The notes under the pieces are model-generated. The model did not search any database and was not told the origin of the DNA. It worked only from the letters and a program-made list of their open reading frames with translations. From Thermoguttaceae bacterium (GTDB lineage Bacteria; Planctomycetota; Planctomycetia; Pirellulales; Thermoguttaceae): a stretch of 39,196 nt of DNA. Where the stretch lies: assembly GCA_025062105.1 (NCBI GenBank), contig JANXAQ010000128.1, positions 1-39,196 on the forward strand, written 5' to 3'. Below, piece by piece: positions 8,015-17,563 of the stretch (its first letter is position 1; each line of letters starts with the position of its first letter). Both the position numbers and the translations under genes were made by a program.

Positions 8015-9415
8015 TTGGATAGGGCCTTACTCATGCTCCCCGTAGGCCGATGGCTTCTTTGGTTGCCCCTGCTGGCGTGTTCCCAGCCGGAGGATGTGTT
8101 GGCCGGCAAAGAGGACTCCGTTGGGTATCCACAGGCTCGCTCGGGGCCAATGACGCCCCCCTTGCCAATTTCACCCCTGTCTGGCGGATTCCGGGCTGGG
8201 CAGGCTGGTTGGTCCAACTGGGCCAGCACACCCACCGGACAACTACCCCCGCCCGAAGTAAACAACACCGAACAAAACAACAAAGAACCCAGCCAAGAAG
8301 ATGAGATAGAGGGAGGAGAGCAAGAAGCTGAGGAAAAACCTCCCCGGCTTTTAGGCGATCGGTTTCATGGCAGAGGTCCGGTGGCTTTTGAATATATTTA
8401 CATCGGGGAACTGCTCAGCAATACCCGCGGCGGCCTCCGCACTCGCCATGGCACCCGATATGAGGGACTGCTGGACCTTGCCATGGACCTGGACCTACCA
8501 AAACTGAATCCCCGCCTGCCAGGCAAATTCCACCTCCTCTTCCAGCATACCCATGGCCGAGGCCTGAGCCTGGACTTTGTCGGCGACGCCCAAATGATTA
8601 GCACCATCGATTCGTTCGGAAACCGCACCCAAGTCTCGAAATACTGGTGGGAAACCACCTTGTGGGATGATCGGCTGATGATCCGCCTGGGCAAACAGGA
8701 TGTCAACGACGAATTCCACCGGGTGGAACTGGCCACCGAGTTTGTTCATTCGGCCGCCGGGATACCGGCCACCTTGCCGGCCCCAACCTATCCGGATAAT
8801 AGTGTGGGAGCAGTGTTGGTGCTGAAACTGACTGAGGCCCTTTGGGCCAAAGCCGGTGTTTGGGACGGTTATCCCGATGGCCGTACGTGGGGATTCTCTA
8901 ATACTGGAGCCACCTTCACGATTGTCGAACTGGAACGTCGGCACCGGCTGGGCGACCGGCTGCCGGGGGTGATCGACCTCGGCTTCTCTCACCGATCGGC
9001 CATCCAGTTGCCCGAGGAGCAAAGCCCCGAACAATACACCTTGTATTTCGACATCGAACAAAGTGTGTTTCGGGAAAATCCCACCGACGACAAGGACGAA
9101 CAGGGCCTAGGCTGTTTCTTCCGCTTCCATACGGATTTTCCCCGAGCGGAAACCGAATGTAAAGAGTATTTCGCTGCAGGAATTTTGTATCGGGGACTTT
9201 TCCCAGGCCGAGACAACGACAGTGTCGGACTGGCGGTCTTTCACCTTCTGCACAATCTGGGCGGCACCGGCCGAGAAACAGCCACAGAACTGTTCTACAA
9301 ATACCAATTTACGCCCTGGATGACCCTGCAACCGGTCCTTATGTACATTGCCAGCCCTTCCGGTATCTATCGAGACTCCTTTGTCGTCGGCCTCCGCTTC
9401 CAAGTGGTCTTCTAA
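8015..9415 (+). CDS. Putative OprB-family carbohydrate porin
   Basis: 466 residues from a TTG; an in-frame ATG at 8033 is an equally good start. The N-terminus is a short hydrophobic leader with LLAC-S, which may be a lipobox or a Sec leader. A low-complexity acidic linker (about 85-108) follows, then a beta-rich domain with alternating aromatic and polar residues. The chain ends in aromatic VVF, as outer-membrane barrels do. The features that fit OprB are the segment around residues 205-250 (WWETTLWDDRLMIRLGKQDV followed by AGIPATLPAP) and the later YDNS-like, W-rich strands. OprB porins pass sugars across the outer membrane. The gene is monocistronic; a family D repeat follows its stop. The exact start is uncertain. 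Confidence 0.75.
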   Translation: MDRALLMLPVGRWLLWLPLLACSQPEDVLAGKEDSVGYPQARSGPMTPPLPISPLSGGFRAGQAGWSNWASTPTGQLPPPEVNNTEQNNKEPSQEDEIEGGEQEAEEKPPRLLGDRFHGRGPVAFEYIYIGELLSNTRGGLRTRHGTRYEGLLDLAMDLDLPKLNPRLPGKFHLLFQHTHGRGLSLDFVGDAQMISTIDSFGNRTQVSKYWWETTLWDDRLMIRLGKQDVNDEFHRVELATEFVHSAAGIPATLPAPTYPDNSVGAVLVLKLTEALWAKAGVWDGYPDGRTWGFSNTGATFTIVELERRHRLGDRLPGVIDLGFSHRSAIQLPEEQSPEQYTLYFDIEQSVFRENPTDDKDEQGLGCFFRFHTDFPRAETECKEYFAAGILYRGLFPGRDNDSVGLAVFHLLHNLGGTGRETATELFYKYQFTPWMTLQPVLMYIASPSGIYRDSFVVGLRFQVVF

Positions 9416-9420
9416 GCGAT

Positions 9421-9590
9421 GTAAGACTTCAGCCGAACGGAGTCCCCCTGTCATCCCTACGAAAGCAGGGATCCCGTTCATCCAACCACCGCAGAGAATC
9501 AGGACCGCCGCTTTTGCGGGAATGCCGCTGGAGGGCATTTTCTGGAAAAAAGGCTTCCTTCACTCGGCTGAAGGTGTTACGTCTTTCCCA
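9421..9590. repeat. Family D repeat, copy D1
   Basis: About 170 bp with inverted ends TAAGACTTCAGCCGAA and TTCGGCTGAAG-like plus GTGTTAC, and the internal motifs GAAAGCAGGGATCCCG and CTTTTGCGGGAATG. It directly follows the porin stop and could act as its terminator. Confidence 0.6.
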
Positions 9591-9632
9591 TGACAGGCCC
9601 CTTCTTGGGGACTGAATCTTCTCTGCTGGTCA

Positions 9633-9660
9633 TTGTTAGAGTGGTGGGAGTGGTTATACT
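9633..9660 (+). promoter_or_regulatory. Candidate sigma-70-type promoter for the ATPase/DUF4276 pair
   Basis: TTGTTA, a 16-bp spacer, then TATACT, placed about 88 bp before the ATPase start. Motif match only. Confidence 0.3.
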
Positions 9661-9747
9661 ACAAAGAGGGTGGAAGTTTTTTCTAATCAGCGCTAACATT
9701 GTCTGGCAACTTCATATGAGCTTATTGTCGCATGAGGGGATAAACCC

Positions 9748-10974
9748 ATGGCTAGGCTAGAAACCGATTCCCCCAGGCGTCCCCCTCCTCGAATTGAGTA
9801 TATGCGAGTACAAAATTTTCGCGCATTACGAGATTTGGAGTTTAAAAGGTTAGCTCCTCTAACAGTGCTCCTGGGGCCAAATGGAAGCGGGAAATCTACG
9901 GTTTTCGATGTGTTTGCCTTTTTAGCAGAATGTTTTAGTGATGGGCTTCGGCGAGCGTGGGATCGACGTGGGAAAGCCAAAGAATTAAAGACGCGGGGAA
10001 CCGAAGGCCCCGTAACGATCGAACTAAAATATCGGGAATATCGGGAGGATGGAGAGCCTTTGCCGTTGATTACCTATCATTTAGCCGTCGATGAGCAACA
10101 AGGCGCACCTATAGTCCAAGAAGAGTGGTTGCAATGGCGAAGGGGCACAAGAGGCAAACCGTTTCGGTTTCTCAATTATCACCGGGGGCGGGGGGAAGTC
10201 ATTAGCGGGGAATTGCCCGATGAACAAGACCAACGTATTGAGGTCCCTTTGAAGTCGCCTGATCTTTTGGCTGTCAATGCCTTAGGCCAGCTTGCCGAAC
10301 ATCCCCGGGTGGCAGCGCTCCGAGAATTTATTACTGGCTGGTATGTCTCCTATCTATCTGCCGATAGCGCCCGAGGCCAACCCGAAGCAGGCCCCCAAGA
10401 ACGCCTCAGCAAGACGGGCGACAATCTAGCCAATGTGATCCAATACCTGGCCGAGCAACATCCGAAGCGACTAAACCATATTTTTGAACTCCTGCGTGAG
10501 CGGGTGCCACGAATCGAAACGGTGTTGGCCGAGATGATGCCCGATGGTCGGCTTTTGCTCCAAATCAAAGATGCTCCTTTTGCTCAGCCGATTTTAGCCC
10601 GGTTTGCTTCCGATGGCACGCTAAAAATGCTGGCGTATCTGGTGCTGCTTTATCACCCAAATCCACCTCCATTTATCGGGATCGAAGAACCGGAAAACTT
10701 TCTTCATCCCCGGCTTTTGCCTGAACTTGCAGAAGAATGCCGGTCGGCTACAGCACGAACCCAACTGTTAGCTACCACTCATTCCCCGTTCTTTCTCAAC
10801 GCCCTACGACCGGAAGAAGTCTGGATATTGTGGCGGGACAAAGAAGGCTACACGCGAACTCGTTGTGTGGCAGATATCGAAAAGATTCAACACTTCATTA
10901 GAAACGGCGCTCTGTTGGGGCATTTGTGGATGGAAGGGTATTTCGGCGTGGGAGATCCTCTGGTCAACCAATGA
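9748..10974 (+). CDS. AAA family ATPase (AAA_21/OLD-like), partner of DUF4276 protein
   Basis: 408 residues; ATG with GAGGGG 8 bp upstream. It has an SMC/ABC-like ATPase fold in one chain. An N-terminal strand ([17 protein letters not shown]) leads to Walker A GPNGSGKS at 43-50. A long helical insert follows, then an ABC-signature-like [11 protein letters not shown] (about 288-298), Walker [10 protein letters not shown] at 309-317 and the H-loop TTHSPFF at 343-349. This is the layout of the AAA_21 proteins in RloA, AbiL-type and PARIS-type defence pairs, where the ATPase senses or clamps and a Toprim partner cuts. The next gene is 33 bp downstream on the same strand and supplies a Toprim-like candidate. 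The protein lacks a Toprim domain of its own, unlike GajA/OLD. Defence function is inferred. Confidence 0.88.
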   Translation: MARLETDSPRRPPPRIEYMRVQNFRALRDLEFKRLAPLTVLLGPNGSGKSTVFDVFAFLAECFSDGLRRAWDRRGKAKELKTRGTEGPVTIELKYREYREDGEPLPLITYHLAVDEQQGAPIVQEEWLQWRRGTRGKPFRFLNYHRGRGEVISGELPDEQDQRIEVPLKSPDLLAVNALGQLAEHPRVAALREFITGWYVSYLSADSARGQPEAGPQERLSKTGDNLANVIQYLAEQHPKRLNHIFELLRERVPRIETVLAEMMPDGRLLLQIKDAPFAQPILARFASDGTLKMLAYLVLLYHPNPPPFIGIEEPENFLHPRLLPELAEECRSATARTQLLATTHSPFFLNALRPEEVWILWRDKEGYTRTRCVADIEKIQHFIRNGALLGHLWMEGYFGVGDPLVNQ

Positions 10975-11007
10975 AGACGTATCTTCCAGGCAGTTAAGGG
11001 CGTCTCC

Positions 11008-11673
11008 ATGGCCCCCGTCCATCTGGAAATCCTTGTCGAAGAGTTTTCGATGGAAGTCTTTCTCCGGGAATTGTTGGCTCGGTGTATCCCTTCCGGAAAG
11101 ACCTTTGATATCCATTCCTTCCAAGGAAAAGGGGATCTCCTGGAGAAACTGCCAAACCGATTGAAGGGGTATGCCCCGTGGTTGCCTGCCGATTGGCGAA
11201 TTGTGGTTGTCCTGGATCAGGACGATGACAACTGCCAGAAGTTAAAACAAAAACTCGAACAGATTGCCCAGGAGGTGGGACTCACTACCCGAACCCAAGT
11301 CGGCCCTTGCCAGTGGCAGGTCGTCAACCGGATCGTCACGGAAGAGCTGGAAGCATGGTACTTCGGCGATTGGCAAGCGGTCTGTACCGCCTACCCAAAG
11401 GTTAACCTTAACATCCCCAAAAAATCCCGATATCGAAATCCTGATCAAATTAAAGGAGGTACGAGAGAGGCCTTCGAAAGGCTAATGAAACAGCGTGGGT
11501 ACTTTCCAGCAGGATTAGAGAGAATCGAAGCAGCCAGAGCCATCGGCAAATACATCGACCCTTCCCGGAACCGCTCTCGGAGCTTTCAGATTTTCTACCA
11601 AGCTCTTTGCGAAGCTCTGAGGGAAGAGTGTTCTTCTTCCCAAGCCTTTCGGCCTTCTACCAAAACAAAATAG
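11008..11673 (+). CDS. DUF4276 family protein (Toprim-like), partner of AAA ATPase
   Basis: 221 residues. It matches the DUF4276 pattern along its length: an opening strand with VEE (E11-E12), the FQGKGDLLEKLPNRLKGY block, the LDQDDDNC acidic loop (D70, D72-D74), VVNRIVTEELEAWYFGD (E112, E113, E115), then GGTREAFERL, and IEAARAIGKYIDP near the end. The early Glu plus a DxD-type loop is the Toprim metal-site arrangement found in nuclease partners such as DUF4435/RloB-type proteins. It lies 33 bp after the ATPase stop, so the two are probably co-transcribed. No nuclease activity is demonstrated by sequence alone. The short Ser/Lys-rich tail is not conserved in the family as I know it. Confidence 0.88.
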   Translation: MAPVHLEILVEEFSMEVFLRELLARCIPSGKTFDIHSFQGKGDLLEKLPNRLKGYAPWLPADWRIVVVLDQDDDNCQKLKQKLEQIAQEVGLTTRTQVGPCQWQVVNRIVTEELEAWYFGDWQAVCTAYPKVNLNIPKKSRYRNPDQIKGGTREAFERLMKQRGYFPAGLERIEAARAIGKYIDPSRNRSRSFQIFYQALCEALREECSSSQAFRPSTKTK

Positions 11674-11723
11674 TCCTATCAAGAAAAGCCCACCTTCTCT
11701 TCGAAAAATTCGGAAGCCAAACT

Positions 11724-12218
11724 TCACTCTTTCTTTCGCTGGGCTAATTCTTGGTCGATCCAATAGAGGCCGCCAGGTACGCTGCCGACTTGGCGGAGTT
11801 TCTGGACGATCTGGTCCGCCTGTTTTTCCTCTTCGACTTGCTCATCGACAAACCACTGTAAAAAGACTTCGGTGGCATAGTCGTTTTCGGAGCGGGCCTG
11901 AGCCACCAATTGATGGATCAGCCGGGTTACATGTTGTTCGTGCCCTAAAACCGCCTCAAACATCGCCAGCGGCGATTCCCAGCTAGTGGGCGGTCCTTGG
12001 ATAGGTTTGAGCTCCACCCGGCCGCCACGGTCCAAGACAAAATCGAAAATCCTCATCGCATGGCCGTGCTCTTCCTCGGACTGCAGACGCATCCAATGGC
12101 CAAATCCAAGCAGATTGGCTGCCTCGCTATGCGCCGCCATGGCCAGATACAAATACGAGGAATACAACTCGGCATTGATCTGTTCATTGAGAGCTTGTTG
12201 CATTTTTGCGCTAAGCAT
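11724..12218 (-). CDS. ftnA: Ferritin (FtnA-type, non-haem)
   Basis: 164 residues, the typical bacterial ferritin length. All ferroxidase-centre residues are present at the E. coli FtnA positions: E17, E50, H53, E94, Q127 and E130. It should assemble into a 24-subunit cage that oxidises Fe2+ and stores it in the cytoplasm. GGAGGAGG stands 7-10 bp before the ATG. It converges on the DUF4276 gene with only 50 bp between the stops. No clear Fur box is visible upstream; the upstream spacer is dominated by a family B repeat. Confidence 0.95.
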   Translation of the reverse strand: MLSAKMQQALNEQINAELYSSYLYLAMAAHSEAANLLGFGHWMRLQSEEEHGHAMRIFDFVLDRGGRVELKPIQGPPTSWESPLAMFEAVLGHEQHVTRLIHQLVAQARSENDYATEVFLQWFVDEQVEEEKQADQIVQKLRQVGSVPGGLYWIDQELAQRKKE

Positions 12219-12323
12219 CGCTGAACCTCCTCCAACTTTAAAGAGATTATTAGAGATTATTTATTTCTCCAGGGAAGATCTCGCTCCTAGATTGTCCAAC
12301 AGACAAAAATGAGCACCCTTAGT

Positions 12324-12509
12324 AGGAATCTGTATATCATTCGAGGGAGATATACCATTTCAGATATCTCCGCATTTGGCCCAATATATTGGGTTACTAA
12401 CCCTGCTAGCACCCTACATATAGTAGATATTTTGCCTAAAGGCAGCTAAAGCCTACCGAATCAAAAATTCATAAAGTTCACTATACGTCCAGGATTATGG
12501 AGAGATTCC
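12324..12509 (+). repeat. Family B element, copy B1, about 186 bp, diverged
   Basis: Ends AGGAATCTG and AGAGATTCC. The interior has TAGCACCC, a TATAGTAGATATTTT-like block and ATTCATAAAGTTCACTATA, matching the copy at 30823-31010 in order. It occupies most of the 358-bp spacer between ferritin and trpA. Confidence 0.7.
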
Positions 12510-12576
12510 AGCCGCTGCTCTCGCAGAGGCGATATCCCCCAATTGGAGGCAAATTATAAGAATTCTATCTCTTTGG

Positions 12577-13401
12577 TCAAGCCATAGTGATTTTATTGTT
12601 CGGTTCCAACGCAGCGGCAAGGTGACGGAGAAACTCCAAGGCGGTTTCGATAGCCTTTTGGCGCGGCAGCTCTTTCGCCTCGGCGATTCGGCGCACCAGG
12701 GCGCTGCCGACGATAAGGCCGTCGGCCACAGGTGCTAACATACGTACATGTTCCGGCTGACTGATGCCAAAGCCGATGCAGATAGGCAGATCGGTTTGGT
12801 CTCGGAGCCAGGCCACATTATCCACCAGTTCCGGCGGTAATTGCTTTCGTTCGCCGGTAATGCCGACAACCGAGACGTAATAGATAAACCCGGTGGTCTG
12901 CTCAGCAATGCGTTTGGCTCGCTCTTTCGGTGTGGTGGGGGTAATGAGTTGGATAAGGCTGAGGTCTTCCCGGCGGCACACATCGGCCAAGGGAGACGAT
13001 TCTTCCAGGGGCAAATCGGGTACAATCAATCCAGCCACGCCCGCCTGTTTGGCCTCTCGCACATAGGTCTCTAAACCATGCCGATAGACAATCGCATAAC
13101 TAACCATGGTGATCGGCACTATCGGAGCCTGTGTTGCCACCGGGCTGATCGCCTCTAAGATGGCCCGGACACTAATTCCCCGCTGCAATGCCCGGGTATA
13201 AGAAGCCTGAATCACCGGCCCATCGGCAATCGGATCGCTGTAAGGGATACCTACTTCGCAAAGCCGAATCCCTACCTCCGGCAATCGACGCAACATCGCC
13301 GCTGTAAACTCCAAATCTGGGTCCCCAGCCGAAATGAAAGGGATCAACGTCTTTCGGCCTTCCTGACGCAGTTGGGCAAACACATGATCAATAGCGCTCA
13401 T
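12577..13401 (-). CDS. trpA: Tryptophan synthase alpha chain
   Basis: 274 residues, normal length. Catalytic E49 (CEVGIPYSDP) and D60 (IADGP) are at the canonical numbers. The phosphate-binding and closing loops VVGITGER, GFGIS and GLIVGSALV are present. It cleaves indole-3-glycerol phosphate to indole and glyceraldehyde 3-phosphate and passes indole to TrpB. trpB lies upstream on the same strand, 409 bp away, and that spacer contains a family A repeat. So trpA may need its own promoter or read through the repeat. No other trp genes are in the window. Confidence 0.97.
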   Translation of the reverse strand: MSAIDHVFAQLRQEGRKTLIPFISAGDPDLEFTAAMLRRLPEVGIRLCEVGIPYSDPIADGPVIQASYTRALQRGISVRAILEAISPVATQAPIVPITMVSYAIVYRHGLETYVREAKQAGVAGLIVPDLPLEESSPLADVCRREDLSLIQLITPTTPKERAKRIAEQTTGFIYYVSVVGITGERKQLPPELVDNVAWLRDQTDLPICIGFGISQPEHVRMLAPVADGLIVGSALVRRIAEAKELPRQKAIETALEFLRHLAAALEPNNKITMA

Positions 13402-13643
13402 AGTTCACCTATTGGAGTCTTGGACAAATGAAGGGGGTGGCTGTTATCGGACAGAACTTGCCGAAGCGTCATTCCCGCATAAACAGCATTTCCCACCTTT
13501 TCAGCCAGCCAGGCAGTGGGGCCCGTCGTTTGTCCGACGCCTGGTAAAAGAGGCGTGCTTCTGCCAAGGAAATGCGTATCATTTACGAATATACGTATAC
13601 TTCTGACCTTATTTCCATAGCATTCGGCCATACCCTCCTGGAA

Positions 13644-13792
13644 CTCGAGTTTTGCCATTTTTCCTAACTGGTTTTGCCATCAGCAGTTACGACGAAACTC
13701 TCCTTTGTTCACCCAATTTCCTAACTCCAATAGTTACAAGGAGTTAGAGTTTTCTCCTTTCGGGGGAACGCCAAAAATGGCAAAAAGTCGAG
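13644..13792 (+). repeat. Family A element, copy A4, between trpB and trpA
   Basis: Ends CTCGAGTTTTGCCATTTT and AATGGCAAAAAGTCGAG. It contains the conserved GTTCACCCAATTTCCTAACT block and TACAAGGAGTTAGAG. It starts 19 bp beyond the trpB stop and fills over a third of the trpB-trpA spacer (13402-13810). The rest of that spacer has no gene I can support. Confidence 0.85.
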
Positions 13793-13810
13793 CCTGGAAA
13801 GAGTCCTCAG

Positions 13811-15022
13811 TTAAGAAGGCATTTCCAGCTGAAGCAGGCGGGCCACTTCGGCGGCGTCTTTGTCACCTCGGCCAGACAAACATACCACAATGATTTGGTC
13901 AGCCGGTCGCTGAGCAGCCAGTCGCATGGCCTCCGCTAATGCATGGGCACTTTCTAAAGCCGGCAAAATCCCCTCGTACCGGGCCAGTGTCTGGAACGCC
14001 TCCAGAGCATCCTGGTCCGAAACGGCTGTATAATGTACCCGGCCGATCTCTTTCCAGTAGCTATGCTCTGGACCGGTGCCAGGATAATCCAGACCGGCCG
14101 AGACAGAATGCACCGGAAGCGTCTGCCCGTCGTCATCTTGAAGCACATAGGTATATGCTCCATGTAAAATGCCGGGCCGACCGAAACAGAGCGTGGCTGC
14201 ATGATCGCCAGGCCGATATGACCTTCCGCCTGCCTCCACACCCACCAAGCTTACCTGATGGTCTTCGATAAACGGATAAAACATGCCTGCCGAGTTGCTG
14301 CCGCCGCCCACACAGGCAACTATCACATCTGGCAAGCGGCCGAATTGCTCCAGGCATTGGCTGCGTGTTTCTCGGCCAATGACCGACTGAAAATCTCGAA
14401 CCATTTTGGGAAACGGATGCGGCCCGACCACCGAACCAAGACAATAATGCGTGGTTGGGCAGGAGGTCATCCAGTCGCGAAGGGCTTCGTTGATGGCGTC
14501 CCGAAGGGTTCGGGCGCCGCTGCGCACTGGCCGAACCTCGGCTCCCAAAAGCTGCATGTTCAGCACATTCGGCCGCTGCCGACGCATATCCTCTTCGCCC
14601 ATATACACCACGCATTCTAGGCCGAACCGGGCGCAGGCAGTGGCGGTGGCTACGCCGTGTTGGCCGGCTCCGGTCTCGGCAATCACCCGGCGTTTGCCCA
14701 TCCGAAGCGTAAGCAGCGCCTGACCGAGGGTGTTGTTGATCTTATGGGCGCCGGTATGATTGAGGTCTTCCCGTTTGAGCCAAATTTGCGCTCCGCCGCA
14801 GCGGGCGGTCAACCGCTCCGCAAAGTACAACGGAGAAGGCCGACCTACATATTGGCGAAACAAATGTTCCAGCTCGGCTTGGAAAGCAGGATCCTTGGCA
14901 GCCGATTCATATGCCTCGGTAAGTTCTTCCAACGCATGAATAAGAGTTTCGGGCACGAACCGGCCACCAAATGGGCCAAACCGACCCCGCTCATCCGGCA
15001 CATCCCGCAATGTAAGACTCAT
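13811..15022 (-). CDS. trpB: Tryptophan synthase beta chain
   Basis: 403 residues from the chosen start, the usual TrpB length. K94 in GAHKINN binds pyridoxal phosphate, E116 lies in AETGAGQHG, and the phosphate-cradle motif GGGSNS and the C-terminal SGRGDKD are present. It condenses indole with serine to give tryptophan and pairs with TrpA. An in-frame ATG lies 15 bp further upstream (15037), but AGGA stands the right distance before the ATG at 15022, so I chose the shorter form. A family D repeat begins about 35 bp upstream of the start, so the promoter must lie in or beyond that repeat. Confidence 0.97.
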   Translation of the reverse strand: MSLTLRDVPDERGRFGPFGGRFVPETLIHALEELTEAYESAAKDPAFQAELEHLFRQYVGRPSPLYFAERLTARCGGAQIWLKREDLNHTGAHKINNTLGQALLTLRMGKRRVIAETGAGQHGVATATACARFGLECVVYMGEEDMRRQRPNVLNMQLLGAEVRPVRSGARTLRDAINEALRDWMTSCPTTHYCLGSVVGPHPFPKMVRDFQSVIGRETRSQCLEQFGRLPDVIVACVGGGSNSAGMFYPFIEDHQVSLVGVEAGGRSYRPGDHAATLCFGRPGILHGAYTYVLQDDDGQTLPVHSVSAGLDYPGTGPEHSYWKEIGRVHYTAVSDQDALEAFQTLARYEGILPALESAHALAEAMRLAAQRPADQIIVVCLSGRGDKDAAEVARLLQLEMPS

Positions 15023-15056
15023 ACCAATTCCTATCATGAAGCACAGATATAGACCT

Positions 15057-15247
15057 TAGTGATACTTCAGCCGAATGGAGACTCCTTCTTTGTCATCCGG
15101 ACCCAAAGCAGGCATCCAGCCCCTCACCCTAACCCTCTGGCCGCGGTGGGGAGAGGGAATTCTTGGATTCCCGCTTGCCCGGCAGTGGCAATTTCCAAGT
15201 TCTTCCCTGAGAAACGGGCAGTTTCCTTCATTTGGCTGAAGTGTGCC
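15057..15247. repeat. Family D repeat, copy D2, upstream of trpB
   Basis: Ends GATACTTCAGCCGAATGGAG and TTTGGCTGAAGTGTG are inverted repeats. The interior has GGGGAGAGGGAATTCTTGGA followed by TTCCCGC, as in the copy at 26045-26260. It lies between trpB and the rest of the spacer. Confidence 0.65.
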
Positions 15248-16058
15248 TGAGATTATTCCAGGCAGTTTCCGGCGGCCCCAAGCGGAAGGATAGCCTGAGA
15301 GGCTCTTCCCACGGTAAGCCCAACGGAGCTGCCTCTTTCGTTTGGCCAACTTAGGTGGGCTCACCATCCTTGCACCGGAAATCGCCGCTTTTTGCCCAAA
15401 TCGTCTGTCCCCCTATTGTGCTCGGGATGGCCCGAACTGGTCAAGGTCAGAGGCTGTCTGAAAAGGGATGTAGGCAGTCTTCCTTATTCCAACGGCCGGT
15501 GAAGGCTCTGGGTAGCCAAGGTACCCAAATCCTCAGCTGTAGTCCCTGCTGATGAGGAGAACAACTTGGCTGCCGAGTGAGCCAAAAACAGGCTCTCAAA
15601 GGCTGCTTTGGAGAGGGGGTTTAACTTTACAATGGTTTTTCGGAGAATACAATGGAAAATATAGCATAAGATAGAATAGGAACTTGCTGAGCTGTGCATA
15701 ACCAATGAAAGGGCTCATCCAGCAAAAACCTGATTGTACCAGGTGGGGTTTTAATTGGTGATTCAAACACCAATAGGAATGGCGGGTTCTGTAGACTGCG
15801 GGTTGCTGGAGGAGGTCCCGCCAAGGAGACCAAACAGGGATTTTACGACGGTGCCGGCAGATCCGAACAGGGTAATCTGGCCTCTGGTGTTCCTCCCCCT
15901 TCGACCTTCCTAAAGCATTTTCCTTCCTGGTTGGCAAGCTCCTCTGGAACAATTGGAGAGGGGTTACAGTGCTTTTGTCCCAGCCCAGTCTAGGTTCCCC
16001 CTTCCTTGCTTCGGAGTGTTTCTAGAGGGGCTTCGAGCTATAGCCTTTCGGTCTTACC
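15248..16058. other. Gene-free spacer before the efflux operon
   Basis: 811 bp with no supportable gene. Around 15703-15780 a segment (ACCAATGAAA ... GATTCAAACACCAATA) weakly resembles 22477-22570, suggesting another diverged repeat. The promoter of the efflux genes presumably lies in the last 150 bp. Confidence 0.4.
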
Positions 16059-17381
16059 ATGAAAGCTACCTCTTGGCAGAAGCAAACCGTTTTGGTGCTT
16101 TCGGTGGGTTTTACAGGGGTCTTATTGGGTGCGTTGGTTGGGGCGGGGGTGATCTTCCGCACCTTCTCGGAGAAGTTGGAGGACGTGGAATTTTTGCGGC
16201 AGCGGCTCAAAAGCCTGGAACCGCCCTCTGGACCTGCTCAGGTCAAACCTGCTTTGGTTCGGGTGGGCCGGGCCGTGCAAAAGCCGGTTCAGCCCAACCG
16301 CACGCTTGTGGGCCGATTGGTCGAAGTCCGGCGAGTGGTAGCTAGCAGTGAAGTAAGCGGCAAAATTGTGGACTTCCCCTTGGAAGAAGGCCTTCCGGTC
16401 CAGGCAGGCAAAACCATCTTGGCCCGAATCGACGACATCTGGGCACGCCTGGCCCTAGAGCAACAGCAAGCCCAATGGCTTTCCACTGCTGCCCAACTGG
16501 AATTTGAAAAAGGTGAACTCCGACGCCTGGAAGAACTTTTTAAAGCAGCTGCCGTCACCGAAAGCGAACTCCATCAAAAGCAGACCCAAATCGCCCAACT
16601 AGAAGCCAAACTTCAGGAACTCCAAGCCACCATGGCCCAGGAACACGAGCGTCAAAGACGTTCTACGGTGTACGCCCCGTTTGATGGGGTGGTGGTGGCC
16701 AAACATGCAGAATTGGGACAATATGTGCAGCCGGGTTCCCCGTTGGTGGAAATTATTTCCCGAGGCCAGATCGACGCCCAACTGATGGTCCCCGAATCAG
16801 CTGTCAATCGCCTCCAATTGGATCAAACGCTTTCCATTTTTGTGGATCCGCTCGGAGAAGAAGTCCAAGGGAAAGTGGTTTCTATTACGCCGTTTGGCCC
16901 GACGGCTTCCAGGACCTTCCCAGTTCGCGTACGGATCGACAACCCAACGGGTCGGCTGAAAGTAGGCATGAGCATTACCGCTCGTATTCCTACCGGAGCG
17001 GAGCGGCTAGCCTTGGTCGTACCAAAAGACGCTGTTTTGGAAAGACCGGATGAGGCGATCGTCTGGGTGGTGGTGCCCGAAGCGGAGGCAGCAATCACCG
17101 GGACGGCCACACAAATCAGCCTCTCGGCCAAAACCCTCTCAGCTTCTTCCAACGCAGACCGTCAACCGCCTTCGGAATCCAACTTGCCAAACACCAGTCC
17201 AAAAGTTCGGCTGGGTTCGGTGCATCCGGTGCCGGTTACCATCGACATCCGTCTGCCTACGGAGTATGCAGTCAGTCCACAAACCGACCAAGGGCCTGGG
17301 CTTTTAAGACCGGGCTGTACAGTGGTTATTGAAGGAGGGGAGCGGCTTACGCCTGGCCAGAAGGTGCAAATTATCCCCTAG
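16059..17381 (+). CDS. RND efflux periplasmic adaptor (HlyD/MFP family)
   Basis: 440 residues. The order of parts is an N-terminal membrane anchor (about 10-32), a lipoyl-like half-motif (VSGKIVDFPLEEGLPVQAG), a helical hairpin of about 80 residues rich in Gln/Glu/Leu, the second lipoyl half (YAPFDGVVVAKHAELGQYV), a beta-barrel (LQLDQTLSIFVDP onward) and a membrane-proximal domain. This is the adaptor of a tripartite pump, linking the inner-membrane RND protein to an outer-membrane channel. A Ser/Pro-rich insert (about 350-385) interrupts the last domain. The RND pump gene follows on the same strand. No TolC-like gene is nearby, so the outer-membrane partner must be encoded elsewhere. Confidence 0.9.
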   Translation: MKATSWQKQTVLVLSVGFTGVLLGALVGAGVIFRTFSEKLEDVEFLRQRLKSLEPPSGPAQVKPALVRVGRAVQKPVQPNRTLVGRLVEVRRVVASSEVSGKIVDFPLEEGLPVQAGKTILARIDDIWARLALEQQQAQWLSTAAQLEFEKGELRRLEELFKAAAVTESELHQKQTQIAQLEAKLQELQATMAQEHERQRRSTVYAPFDGVVVAKHAELGQYVQPGSPLVEIISRGQIDAQLMVPESAVNRLQLDQTLSIFVDPLGEEVQGKVVSITPFGPTASRTFPVRVRIDNPTGRLKVGMSITARIPTGAERLALVVPKDAVLERPDEAIVWVVVPEAEAAITGTATQISLSAKTLSASSNADRQPPSESNLPNTSPKVRLGSVHPVPVTIDIRLPTEYAVSPQTDQGPGLLRPGCTVVIEGGERLTPGQKVQIIP

Positions 17382-17390
17382 GCTCTCCAC

Positions 17391-17536
17391 GCGACTTTTG
17401 CCATTGTTCTAACTTCTTTTATTTCAGGGAGTTGGAGTTTGAGGGACTGTTTGGTCAACAATTTTCTCCACTCCGATATTTTTGAGGGGTTAAAACATTT
17501 CAGAAAGGCTGCACTCTAAAAATGGCAAAAGTCGAG
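17391..17536 (+). repeat. Family A element, copy A5, between adaptor and pump genes
   Basis: Ends GCGACTTTTGCCATT and AATGGCAAAAGTCGAG. The interior has diverged but keeps TTCTAACTTC, GGTCAACAATTTT and GAGGGGTTAAAA. Its right end contains an ATG (17522) in frame with the downstream pump gene. Confidence 0.75.
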
Positions 17537-17563
17537 ATCATGCTTCTTAAAGAAACGTTTGCC

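Noticed and set aside
13398..13658. 86-codon minus-strand frame beginning Met-Ala-Lys-Leu-Glu between trpB and trpA
   Set aside because: Its start is the end of a family A repeat, it overlaps the trpA start, and the product matches no family I know.
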